A stretch of 64,000 nt of DNA, taken from assembly GCF_030499575.1 (NCBI RefSeq), contig NZ_JASTLC010000001.1, positions 10,232,155 to 10,296,154 on the forward strand. The letters are read 5' to 3'. The notes beneath the pieces were generated by a model, which saw nothing but the letters and a program-made list of their open reading frames with translations, searched no databases and was not told the DNA's origin. Source of the DNA: Streptomyces sp. DG2A-72. GTDB lineage: Bacteria > Actinomycetota > Actinomycetes > Streptomycetales > Streptomycetaceae. Numbering within the stretch: the first letter of the stretch is position 1; every line of letters begins with the position of its first letter. Position numbers and translations under genes: made by a program. Positions 45,031 to 53,234 of the stretch are shown here, one piece after another.

Positions 45031-45219
45031 ATGGACGGGAGGGAAGTCCTGATCAGGGTGGAGCGGGGCCGGCCCGACGAGGCGGAACTGGCCGCCGTGG
45101 TCGCGGTGCTGCTCGCCGTGCGGGCGCCCGCACGCCAGGCGCCCGGGCAGCCGCCGGTCGCCGGGATGCGGTGGTGGCGCACGCCGGACGCCTACGCGGC
45201 GCCCGACGGCTGGCACTGA
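45031..45219 (+). CDS. Acyl-CoA carboxylase epsilon subunit
   Basis: This 62-residue protein has the layout of actinobacterial AccE/PccE: a first strand LIRVERGRPDEAELAAVVAVL, an Ala/Pro-rich linker, and the WRTPDAYAAPDGWH end (usually W-x-x-x-x-R-x-P-x-x-W). The epsilon subunit binds and activates the beta subunit encoded next. It starts at ATG 45031 after AAGGGGGAG. 133 bases separate it from accB, and that gap contains its own receptor box, so the two may be transcribed separately. Confidence 0.75.
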   Translation: MDGREVLIRVERGRPDEAELAAVVAVLLAVRAPARQAPGQPPVAGMRWWRTPDAYAAPDGWH

Positions 45220-45271
45220 GGCCGGGGGCCGGCGCTGAGGCCGGCGGCGGCCCCCGCAATACGTACAATAG

Positions 45272-45289
45272 AAACCGCGCGTGCGGTTT
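45272..45289. promoter_or_regulatory. Palindromic receptor box upstream of accB
   Basis: AAACCGC (45272-45278) and GCGGTTT (45283-45289) form a perfect 7-base inverted repeat with a 4-base centre, flanked by ATAG and GTTAT. It is the most symmetric of the receptor-box-like sites in this window and ends 63 bases before the accB start codon. Confidence 0.65.
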
Positions 45290-45352
45290 GTTATTATGCT
45301 GTCACGATCCGGGACGGGGCCTGAACGGTCTTGTCCCAGGAAGGCACCTGAC

Positions 45353-46945
45353 ATGGCGATGACGACTGCCCTGGCACCGGCCGGACCGGGGCCCACCGAT
45401 ATCCGCGGGCGGGTGGCGGAACTGCACGGCATCCGTGAGCAGGCGCTGGCCGGTCCCGGTGGGAAGGCGACCGCGGCGCAGCACGCCAAGGGCAAGCTGA
45501 CCGCGCGGGAGCGGATCGGGCTGCTGCTGGACGCGGGTTCCTTCCGGGAGGTCGAGCAGCTGCGCCGGCACCGGGCGACCGGTTTCGGGCTGGAGATGAA
45601 CAAGCCGTACACGGACGGTGTGATCACCGGCTGGGGGACGGTCCAGGGCCGTACGGTCTTCGTGTACGCGCACGACTTCCGCATCTTCGGCGGTGCGCTG
45701 GGCGAGGCCCACGCCACGAAGATCCACAAGATCATGGACATGGCGCTTGCCACCGGGGCGCCGCTGGTGTCGCTGAACGACGGCGCGGGGGCCCGTATCC
45801 AGGAGGGTGTCTCGGCGCTTGCCGGGTACGGCGGCATCTTCCAGCGCAACACCAGGGCTTCGGGTGTGATCCCGCAGATCTCGGTGGTGCTGGGCCCGTG
45901 CGCGGGCGGCGCGGCCTACAGCCCGGCGCTGACCGACTTCGTGTTCATGGTCCGTGAGACCTCGCAGATGTTCATCACCGGCCCGGACGTGGTCAAGACG
46001 GTGACCGGTGAGGAGATCACGCAGAACGGCCTGGGCGGCGCGGACGTGCACGCCGAGACCTCCGGTGTGGCCCACTTCGCCTACGACGACGAGGAGACGT
46101 GCCTGGCGGAGGTGCGCTACCTGCTGTCGATGCTCCCGCAGAACAACCGGGAGGCCCCGCCGAGGGCGCTGGGCGGTGACCGGGCCGAGAGGCGCTCGGA
46201 GGTGCTGCTGGACCTGGTGCCGGCCGACGGCAACCGGCCCTACGACATGGCCGCCGTCATCGAGGAGATCGTCGACGACGGCGAGTACCTCGAGGTCCAC
46301 GAGCGCTGGGCCCGCAACATCATCTGCGCGCTGGCCCGGCTGGACGGCCAGGTCGTCGGCATCGTCGCCAACCAGCCGCAGTCCCTGGCCGGGGTCCTGG
46401 ACATCGAGGCGTCGCAGAAGGCCGCACGCTTCGTCCAGATGTGCGACGCCTTCAACATCGCGCTCGTCACCCTGCTGGACGTCCCCGGATTCCTGCCCGG
46501 CGTCGGCCAGGAGCACGGCGGGATCATCCGGCACGGCGCGAAGCTGCTGTACGCCTACTGCAACGCGACCGTGCCGCGGATCTCGCTGATCCTGCGCAAG
46601 GCCTACGGCGGCGCGTACATCGTGATGGACTCGGCGTCCACCGGCGCCGACCTGACCTACGCCTGGCCGACCAACGAGATCGCCGTGATGGGCGCCGAGG
46701 GCGCGGCGGGCGTCATCTTCCGCCGGCAGATCGCCGAGGCGGAAGACCCCGAGGCCATGCGGCACAAGATGGTCAAGGAGTACAGGACCGAGCTCATGCA
46801 CCCCTACTACGCGGCCGAGCGCGGCCTGGTCGACGACGTCATCGACCCGGCCGCCACCCGCGAGGTCCTCATCCGCTCCCTGGCCATGCTCCGCAGCAAG
46901 CACGCCGACCTGCCCTCCCGCAAGCACGGCAATCCCCCGCAGTAG
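45353..46945 (+). CDS. Acyl-CoA carboxylase beta (carboxyltransferase) subunit
   Basis: The 530-residue protein is a complete PccB/AccB-type carboxyltransferase: HAKGKLTARERIGLLLD at the start, LNDGAGARIQEGVSALAGYG and GPCAGGAAYSPALTDFVFMV for the acyl-CoA oxyanion hole, DVPGFLPGVGQEHGGIIRHG and RKAYGGAYIVMDS for the biotin side. The residue after MV in the DFVFMV segment decides substrate preference in this family, but I would not call acetyl- versus propionyl-CoA from reading alone. The ATG at 45353 follows AGGAAGG. No alpha subunit is present in the window, so it must share one encoded elsewhere. In the cluster it would supply malonyl-CoA for the polyketide and for the NphT7-type enzyme. 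Confidence 0.9.
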   Translation: MAMTTALAPAGPGPTDIRGRVAELHGIREQALAGPGGKATAAQHAKGKLTARERIGLLLDAGSFREVEQLRRHRATGFGLEMNKPYTDGVITGWGTVQGRTVFVYAHDFRIFGGALGEAHATKIHKIMDMALATGAPLVSLNDGAGARIQEGVSALAGYGGIFQRNTRASGVIPQISVVLGPCAGGAAYSPALTDFVFMVRETSQMFITGPDVVKTVTGEEITQNGLGGADVHAETSGVAHFAYDDEETCLAEVRYLLSMLPQNNREAPPRALGGDRAERRSEVLLDLVPADGNRPYDMAAVIEEIVDDGEYLEVHERWARNIICALARLDGQVVGIVANQPQSLAGVLDIEASQKAARFVQMCDAFNIALVTLLDVPGFLPGVGQEHGGIIRHGAKLLYAYCNATVPRISLILRKAYGGAYIVMDSASTGADLTYAWPTNEIAVMGAEGAAGVIFRRQIAEAEDPEAMRHKMVKEYRTELMHPYYAAERGLVDDVIDPAATREVLIRSLAMLRSKHADLPSRKHGNPPQ

Positions 46946-47019
46946 CACCACGCCCACGGGACGCGGGACGCCGGTGCGGCGGCGGCCCCCGGTCTCCCGC
47001 TCTGTGTAGGAGAGTGCAC

Positions 47020-47709
47020 ATGGTCAAACAGGAGCGAGCGGTGCGCACCCGGCACGCGCTGATCCAGGCCGCGGCCGCGGTGTTCGCCGAGGAAGGCTTC
47101 GTCACCGCCTCGCTGAGCACCATCAGCGGCCGGGCCGGTGTCAGCAACGGTGCGCTGCACTTCCACTTCGCCAGCAAGAACAGGCTCGCCGAAGCGGTCC
47201 GGGCCCAGGCCGCCGAGGCCCTCGGGCGGATCACCGAGACGGCGCGGGCCCGCCACGGCGACTCCCTGCAGACGGTGGTGGACGCCACGCACGAGCTGAT
47301 GGACAGCCTCGCCCGCGACATCGTGGTCCGCGGCGGCTTCGAACTCGCCGGCGACGCCGCGCGCCGGGGCGGGCCCTCCCTGCGCAGGCAGTGGCAGCGC
47401 TGGGTGGAGGACAGCCTGCGCCGGGCCGAGCGCAGCGGCGCCCTGGCCCAAGGGGTGTCCGCCGCGGACGGCGCCCGCGTCATCGTCGCCGCGACCGCGG
47501 GCTTCGAGATCCTCGGCGGCGAGGACGTCTCCTGGCTCTCCCGCCGCAGCGTCACCCGCTTCTGGGAGGTCCTGCTGCCGCTGCTCGCCGGCCGGCAGAA
47601 CCTGGACGGGCTGGTGTGCGCGGGCTCGAACCTGCTGACCGCCGTCCCCCCGCAGGAGCAGTCCGCGCGGGCCAGCCCCCCAAATTTGCATACCAAGAGG
47701 TCTGTTTAA
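47020..47709 (+). CDS. Second receptor-type TetR regulator (possible pseudo-receptor)
   Basis: This 229-residue protein starts MVKQERAVRTRHALIQAAAAVF and has the helix-turn-helix LSTISGRAGVSNGALHFHFASKNRL, clearly related to tetR1 and the ArpA/ScbR family. The pocket tryptophan is in RQWQRWVEDSLRRAE. Clusters of this type often carry a second receptor homologue that senses antibiotics or no butyrolactone at all (ScbR2/JadR2-like); the more diverged N-terminus is consistent with this. The ATG at 47020 follows GTAGGAG, 74 bases after accB, and the two may be co-transcribed. Confidence 0.85.
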   Translation: MVKQERAVRTRHALIQAAAAVFAEEGFVTASLSTISGRAGVSNGALHFHFASKNRLAEAVRAQAAEALGRITETARARHGDSLQTVVDATHELMDSLARDIVVRGGFELAGDAARRGGPSLRRQWQRWVEDSLRRAERSGALAQGVSAADGARVIVAATAGFEILGGEDVSWLSRRSVTRFWEVLLPLLAGRQNLDGLVCAGSNLLTAVPPQEQSARASPPNLHTKRSV

Positions 47710-47710
47710 G
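47688..47710. promoter_or_regulatory. Weak receptor-box-like sequence at the end of tetR2
   Basis: GCATACCAAGAGG (47688-47700) and TCTGTTTAAG (47701-47710) resemble ATACC-N-GGTTT-type half sites, 265 bases before the SARP gene. It overlaps the tetR2 stop codon. The match is poorer than that of the site at 47873. Confidence 0.35.
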
Positions 47711-47742
47711 ACCTGGGCCTCAGTTGCATCTTCCCCGCTACC

Positions 47743-47761
47743 CCTTGAGGATCCCTCAAGG
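47743..47761. terminator. Small hairpin after tetR2
   Basis: CCTTGAG (47743-47749) and CTCAAGG (47755-47761) pair around GATCC, 34 bases after the tetR2 stop. It may terminate the acc-tetR2 transcript or serve as an operator. Confidence 0.4.
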
Positions 47762-47869
47762 ATGCCCCGCGAACGCCTTGAGTTCCACTGGAGATCGAGC
47801 ATCCGGCCTGCTCGGGGGACGCATGACCTCGACTCGGAGCGGAAGAGATACAGGATGCGCGGTTTGATA

Positions 47870-47899
47870 TTGACATACCGCACGTGCTGTTTTTAGTCT
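47870..47899 (+). promoter_or_regulatory. Promoter of the first SARP gene with receptor box in the spacer
   Basis: TTGACA at 47870-47875 and TAGTCT at 47894-47899 have an 18-base spacer. The spacer and -35 edge contain ACATACCGCACG (47873-47884) and TGCTGTTTTTA (47885-47895), an ArpA-type box centred on CACGTG. An additional GCGGTTT half site lies at 47859-47865. A receptor bound here would block RNA polymerase directly. The start codon is 76 bases downstream of the -10 hexamer. Confidence 0.6.
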
Positions 47900-47974
47900 T
47901 GGCAGGGAGCCGGACTGGCCTTTGCTGGCGGCCACGGACTGACCGGAGCTCGTGCATAAGACAGGGGAGATCGC

Positions 47975-48817
47975 GTGGACATCAAGGTACTGGGCGCACT
48001 GGCCGTCACGGAGAACGGCGTCTCCATCACGCCGACGGCCCCCAAGCCGCGCCAGGTTCTGGCTCTGCTGGCACTGCACGCCGACCGGGTGGTGCCCGTC
48101 TCCGCCCTCATCGAGGAGCTGTGGGGCCTCACCCCGCCGCGCAGCGCCCGCACCACCCTGCAGACCTACGTCCTGCAGCTGCGGGAACTCATCGCCGTGG
48201 CCCTGGAGCAGGACGGCCACGGCGGTGCGGACGGACCCGGCGCACCGCGCACCGCCAAGGACGTGCTGGTGACGATGCCCGGCGGCTATCTGCTGGCCAG
48301 CGGCGGCGGACCCAGTGACGTCCGCCTGTTCGAGCGTCTTGCGGGCATGGGATACCGGGCCATGGACGCGGGTGACTTCCCCGGCGCCGCACGCCAGCTG
48401 CGCGAAGCGCTCACGCTGTGGTCCGGCACCGCCTTCGCGGACGTGCAGGTCGGGGAGCAGCTGGAGACGGAGATCAAGCGTCTTGAGGAGAGCCGGCTGT
48501 GCGCTCTTGACCAGCGTATCGAGGCCGATCTGCGGCTGGGACGCCACCGTGAACTGCTGGCCGAGCTGACGGTTTTGGTGAACCGTTACCGCACGCACGA
48601 GAGCCTGCACGGCCAGTTCATGCTCGCGCTGTACCGCTCGGGGCGGCGCGGAGAGGCCCTGGAGGCCTATCAGCGGCTGCGTGCCACGCTCGTACGCGAC
48701 CTCGGTCTGGAGCCGTCCGCGGGGCTGCAGCGCCTGCAGCGGTCCGTCCTGACGGCCAGCCCCGAGTCCACGGCGGCACCTCACGCGGCCAAGGAGCGGC
48801 TCGTGTCGACGAGCTGA
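47975..48817 (+). CDS. SARP-family transcriptional activator 1
   Basis: This 280-residue protein is a short Streptomyces antibiotic regulatory protein: an OmpR-like winged helix (MDIKVLGALAVTENG, PKPRQVLALLALHADRVV, LIEELWGLTPPRSARTTLQTYVLQLR; about residues 1-95) and a bacterial transcriptional activator domain (LFERLAGMGYRAMDAGDFPGAA to RDLGLEPSAGLQRLQR; about 110-260). It binds heptameric direct repeats and recruits RNA polymerase. It starts with GTG 47975 after AGGGGAG. The receptor box in its promoter makes it the likely link between signal and biosynthesis. Confidence 0.92.
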   Translation: MDIKVLGALAVTENGVSITPTAPKPRQVLALLALHADRVVPVSALIEELWGLTPPRSARTTLQTYVLQLRELIAVALEQDGHGGADGPGAPRTAKDVLVTMPGGYLLASGGGPSDVRLFERLAGMGYRAMDAGDFPGAARQLREALTLWSGTAFADVQVGEQLETEIKRLEESRLCALDQRIEADLRLGRHRELLAELTVLVNRYRTHESLHGQFMLALYRSGRRGEALEAYQRLRATLVRDLGLEPSAGLQRLQRSVLTASPESTAAPHAAKERLVSTS

Positions 48818-49616
48818 GTGCCCGCGCCCGCCCCCGGGGGCCTGCGCGCAGCGGGTGGCACCCGGTGGCCGGCGCCCCGGAACGCGGCAGGCGCCGGCCC
48901 CCGAGGCCGCCGAGCCGTCCACGCCGCCCTGATCCGCGGGCGCGCCGCCGCCCCTGGTGCACGGCCCGAACACGCCGGCGCCCCTGGGGGATCCGGCAGT
49001 GGCCCGGCAGCGCGGCCCGCACGGACCGTACGCCGGCTCTCCCGCCACGGCCGCCACCGTCTGCGCCGTCACGGCCCTGAGCGCGCAGAAGGACACCGCA
49101 GCCCGCCCCGCCCTGCCCCGGCCCGGCCCGCCCGCCTTGCCGCCGGTGCCGTCCCCCGGCCGCCGAAGCCGCGGTGCACACCGTGGCCGGCTTTCGCCGC
49201 CCTGCCCCCGGACGGCCGGCCCTCCCGCCGCCCGGGCCGCTGATCACGCATCCGGGCCCTCCCCCCACCGGCTGCGCCGGAGCCGCGCGCTTCCCCTGAC
49301 GCGGGGACAGACGGCACCCGTCCCCGCCGGGCATGCCCGGCGGGCGGAGCGGCCGGGTTCCCGCATTTCGGTTTCTCTGCAGCAAAACTCCACGGGAGCG
49401 GGGACCGGAAAGAGTATTCCGTGATACGCCGGACGCGTCCGGTGCCAGGAGGCGTCCGCTATTCCTGAGCGGATCAATTGTGCGGATCCAGGTGTTCCGC
49501 TGAAACATCCTCGAGCTCTGGTCGAAGAAAGGAGGGTGTGGCGCGATTTTGGCTAGTGTGCTGACGGTGACGGAATTCAGCCATGAGAGGAACTCGGCGA
49601 GCTACGGAGGAAAGCA
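48818..49616. other. Very GC-rich intergenic stretch between the two SARP genes
   Basis: No gene with motifs or a convincing start is seen; the open frames have arginine/proline-rich text typical of noncoding high-GC DNA. The last 120 bases hold the probable promoter of the second SARP gene. Confidence 0.45.
49511..49528 (+). promoter_or_regulatory. Possible SARP heptamer repeats upstream of SARP 2
   Basis: TCGAGCT at 49511 and TCGAAGA at 49522 are spaced by 11 bases, the period of SARP binding sites, about 90 bases before the gene. TAGTGT at 49555-49560 could be a -10 hexamer, but the distance to the repeats is larger than usual. This is a guess from spacing. Confidence 0.3.
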
Positions 49617-50438
49617 GTGAAGATTCAGGTTCTGGGTCCGTTGAGTGCCGAGGTCAATGGGGGATCGATTGTCCCGACGGCCGGTAAGCCGCGGCAGATT
49701 CTTTCCCTGCTGGCCCTCTACCCGGGACGGGTGATGCCCGTTCCCATGCTCATGGAGGAAATCTGGGGAACCGAGCCGCCGCAGAGCGCGCTCACCACGC
49801 TGCAGACCTACATCCTCCAACTGCGCCGGCGCCTGGGCACCGCGATGGGGCCCGACGCCCCCGGCACGGCCAAGGAAGTGCTGGCCACCCGCCACGGCGG
49901 CTATCTGCTGCAGATACCGGCCGAGAGCGTCGACGTGCACGAGTACGAACGCATGGTCACCGAAGGCAGGTCGGCTTTCGAGACCGGGGACGACGCGACC
50001 TCGGCCGCCCGTTTCCGGCAGGCGCTGGAGCTGTGGCGCGGCCCCGCGCTGGTCGACGTACGGGTCGGACCGATCCTCGGGATCGAGGTCATGCGCCTGG
50101 AGGAGAGCCGGCTCGGCACCGTCGAGCGGCGGATCGACGCCGATCTGCGGCTCGGCCGGCACGCCGAACTCATCGCGGAACTCGCCGAGCTGACGGCGCG
50201 CTACCCGCAGCACGAAGGGCTGCACTCGCAGGCCATGGTGGCCATGTACCGGTCGGGGCGGCAGGCATCGGCCCTCGCCGTCTACCGGCAGCTGCGCAAC
50301 CGGCTGATCGACGAACTGGGCGTCGAGCCCTCGCCGCAGGTGCAGCGGCTGCACCAGGCCATGCTGGCCGTCGACCCGCAACTGGACGTCGTCGCCGGAG
50401 TGCGGCGCAGCTCGACCTTCGATCTTTACGCCGCCTGA
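49617..50438 (+). CDS. SARP-family transcriptional activator 2
   Basis: The 273-residue protein has the same two-domain layout as SARP 1: MKIQVLGPLSAEVNGGSIVP, GKPRQILSLLALYPGRVM and EEIWGTEPPQSALTTLQTY in the winged helix, then a BTAD region (YERMVTEGRSAFETGDDATSA to NRLIDELGVEPSPQVQRLHQ). It begins with GTG 49617, 7 bases after GGAGG. No receptor box is seen upstream, so it may be switched on by SARP 1 in a cascade and activate the genes to the right. Confidence 0.92.
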   Translation: MKIQVLGPLSAEVNGGSIVPTAGKPRQILSLLALYPGRVMPVPMLMEEIWGTEPPQSALTTLQTYILQLRRRLGTAMGPDAPGTAKEVLATRHGGYLLQIPAESVDVHEYERMVTEGRSAFETGDDATSAARFRQALELWRGPALVDVRVGPILGIEVMRLEESRLGTVERRIDADLRLGRHAELIAELAELTARYPQHEGLHSQAMVAMYRSGRQASALAVYRQLRNRLIDELGVEPSPQVQRLHQAMLAVDPQLDVVAGVRRSSTFDLYAA

Positions 50439-50995
50439 GGCCGGCCGGAGCGGGGGCCTGCGCCGTCCTCAGTGCCTATGGGTGAGCCCGGATTCTGAGA
50501 GGCCTGGTGGCCTGAGCCCGGTGGGAATTTGCGAGGAGGCCGGGCGTGTGTGCCCGGGGCTGCGGCCGGCGGCTGCAGCCCGGCCACACGCTCTGACACC
50601 CTGCATGGCCCGGCAGTGTGGGCGCGCGCACTGTCCACGTCCCGAGCCGGCGCGGCCCTTTTGCCGCCCGGGGCGGCGGGCCACCTGCAGGGCGGGTGAG
50701 CCGTGCGCGAGGCGGTGCACCGCCAGGTTTCGAACGGGCCACCACCGCACCCGCGGATTCCCCGGGCGGGAGGGGGCACTGCCCGAAGGCTGCGGTCATC
50801 TTCTCGGCCCTACCGACCGCAGGAGCATCGGATACCGGCTCTGAACGGTGGAGCCGCCCGGTTCCGCGCTCGCTGCGTCCTGTGCAGGTCGTGTCTCGTT
50901 GTGCCGGGAACACGCCGCGGGCTGGTCCGCCTCGTGCCTCACGCAGCGTTCGTACCAGATGCCCGTGAGGCGTCAGTTGCGTCGTACGGCCGCTG
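50439..50995. other. Intergenic stretch without a supported gene
   Basis: No frame with motifs, a good start or consistent codon use is seen on either strand. It separates the regulatory island from the frameshift-rich biosynthetic part. Confidence 0.45.
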
Positions 50996-51886
50996 TTACT
51001 TCACCGGCTCCGGCTCCGGCGTGCTCTGCGTCTTGGCCGAGTCCTGCGGATCGGCCGGGGTCTTCACGCAGTCCAGCAGGAGCTGGGCGACGTCGACGAC
51101 CTGGATGGACTTCTTCGCCTTGCCGTCGTTCTTCTTGCCGTTGACGGAGTCGGTCAGCATCACGAGGCAGAACGGGCAGGCGGTGGACACGATGTCCGGG
51201 TTCACCGACAGCGCCTCGTCGACCCGCTCGTTGTTGATGCGCTTGCCGATGCGCTCCTCCATCCACATCCGCGCGCCGCCGGCGCCGCAGCAGAAGCCGC
51301 GCTCCTTGTGGCGGTGCATCTCCTCGTTGCGGATGCCGGGACGCTGGCGATGATCTCGCGCGGGGGCGTGTAGATCTTGTGACCGGGGTGATGGGGACCA
51401 GCCTGCCCGCATCCACGAGGTGCTGGAGCAGCTGGGTGTGGTGGATGACCTCGTAGTCGCCGCCGAGCTGCGGGTACTCGTTGCCGATCGTGTTCAGGCA
51501 GTGCGGGCAGGTGGCGACGATCTTCTTCGAGGACTTCGGCTTCTTGGTGCTCTCGTCCTCGTCGTCCTCGCCGAACGCCATGTTCAGCGCGGCCACGTTC
51601 TCCATGCCGAGCTCCTGGAACAGCGGCTCGTTGCCCAGGCGGCGGGCGGAGTCACCGGTGCAACCAGTGCGCCACACCGACGACGCCCCACCGGTTCATC
51701 CGGGTGTGGCCGAGGAACTCCTTCACCAGGGCCGCGCCGCGCCGGCAGGGGTGGTCGGTCCGGGCGCGGGCCGGCACCGGCTGTCCGAGCTTGAAGTACC
51801 GGATGAACTCGCCGATGGCGCGTGCGAACAGCGCCGAGCCGACGACGGCAAGGGAGGAGCGCAACAATGATCGCGGCGAGTTGCAT
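50996..51886 (-). pseudogene. Fe-S oxidoreductase (GlpC/HdrD-like), internal deletion and frameshifts
   Basis: Read leftwards: MQLAAIIV from ATG 51886, a frameshift, then FARAIGEFIRYFKLGQPVP and VKEFLGHTRMNRWGVVGVAHW (the membrane-anchored start of the approximately 750-residue actinobacterial protein). The middle is deleted, and LGNEPLFQELGMENVAALNM with CPHCLNTIGNEYPQLGGDYE (first CCG-type cysteine motif) follow. After another frameshift near 51410 come GFCCGAGGARMWMEERIG and STACPFCLVMLTDSV (second cysteine motif) to the stop at 50996. Intact copies are chromosomal housekeeping genes, so this is a stray, broken copy. Confidence 0.7.
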
Positions 51887-52293
51887 GGGCGGGCTCCCCG
51901 TACCGGCGAGAACGGGCCTACTGGGCGGTAACTTGTGGGCTCGGTCGGAGAGTACCCACTTCGGACTCCGCAAGGTGGCCAGGCCGCGGTGATCGGTGTC
52001 GCGGGCCCCGCCCCGGCTGCGGCGGTTCCGGCAGCCCGGCTGCACGCCCCAAGGGCCTGCACGGCCAGGGGAGTTGCGGTGCGCAGCGGTGCGGTGCCCG
52101 CCGGGCCGGCAGGTCTGGCACCGCTGCGGGCTCCAGAGGCAATCGAGGGTCTTTCACCTTGCCCTGCACCCGGGGGCTGTGCGCGGCTGCTCGCCTTCGG
52201 GCGGGCCTCAGCCCGCTCTCCAGGGATGCTTGAGGCTGTCCGGCGATTCTCGAACCGCACCCCTGCGCCCCAGGGGGAGGCCAAGGAGGATGC
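51887..52293. other. Intergenic stretch without a supported gene
   Basis: Some 400 bases between divergent genes. I see no coding signature. It should hold the promoter of the thioesterase gene, but no clear hexamers stand out. Confidence 0.4.
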
Positions 52294-53046
52294 CATGCCG
52301 GACGACCAGCCAGTGCGGCTGCACTGTTTCGCGCACTCCGCGGGGGTGTCTCCGTCTTCGACGGCTGGGCGGAGCGCGCCGGACCCGGGGTGGAGGTCAG
52401 GGCGCTGTGCCTGCCGGGGGGTGAACGGCGGCGGTCCGAACCCCGGGTGACCACGCACGAGGCGCTGCTCGCCGATGTGCTGCCCCAGTTCACCGACCCG
52501 TGCTCGGGCCCCTACGTCCTGTACGGGCACGGTCTGGGCGCCATGGTCGCCCTCACCGTGACGCGCGCCCTGCACGAGGCGGGGATGCCCGGCCCCGCGC
52601 TCCTTGCCGTCAGTGCCTGCCCGCCGCCCCACGTGCCCTGCGCGCTGGCGGATGTCCGCGGGGCGAGTGATGCCGAAGTGCTGCACATCCTGGGCGGCAA
52701 CGGCGCCGTGCCGCCCGGCAGCGACGAAGGGATCTGGCTGCGGGCCATGCTGCCGGTGCTCCGCGCCGACCTGGAGCTGGCAAAGGCCCTGGAAGAGGCG
52801 GCCCGCACCCCCTCGTCCAGGGGTCCGCTGAGCACACCGGTCCTCGTCCTCGCCTCGCAGGCGAACCCGCTTGCGCCGCCTGCGATCACCGACGGCTGGT
52901 GGCAGTGGACCGAGGGGCCCGTCCGCTCGCGCACCGTCCCCGGACGTCACTTCTTCGTACGCGGCGGCCGTGAACTGCCGCGGCTGCTGGGCCGGGCCTG
53001 CCGCGTCGCCGGCCGCCTCGCCCGCGAGCGCGTGCCCGTCGGCTGA
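52294..53046 (+). pseudogene. Type II thioesterase-like hydrolase, frameshifted, nucleophile Ser replaced
   Basis: ATG 52294 reads VRLHCFAHSAGV, then one base is off in a run of five G near 52350 and the next frame continues DGWAERAGPGVEVRALCLPG to the stop at 53046. This is the alpha/beta-hydrolase fold of editing thioesterases of polyketide and peptide synthases. The elbow that is normally GHSMG reads YGHGLGAMVAL, so the nucleophilic serine is Gly. The terminal histidine is present (PGRHFFVRGG). If the base calls are right the protein would be inactive as a thioesterase. Confidence 0.65.
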
Positions 53047-53234
53047 GCCCGCGCTCCGGCCACCCGGTGCGGGCAGGAGCGCCTGCGCCCTCGGAATCAC
53101 AGTGCGATGCACGTCAGCCGGCGGATACGGGGGCAGCGCTTCACCCGCTCATGCTCCAGCGGTTTTCATCCGGCCGTCCGAATTCTGTTCGCGTCCCCGT
53201 CCCGTCCGCGTAAGGCAAGGAGAGAGGTGTCCAG

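Noticed and set aside
44778..45268. Minus-strand frames before the acc genes
   Set aside because: They overlap the accE gene, whose epsilon-subunit pattern is recognisable, and show noncoding-type Arg/Pro text.
45302..46957. 551-codon open frame on the minus strand
   Set aside because: It is the exact antisense of the intact acyl-CoA carboxylase beta gene; high-GC coding DNA gives long antisense frames and its protein has no motifs.
48818..49508. Small genes in the gap between the SARP genes
   Set aside because: Frames on both strands are Pro/Arg/Gly-rich, lack ribosome binding sites and have no family motifs.
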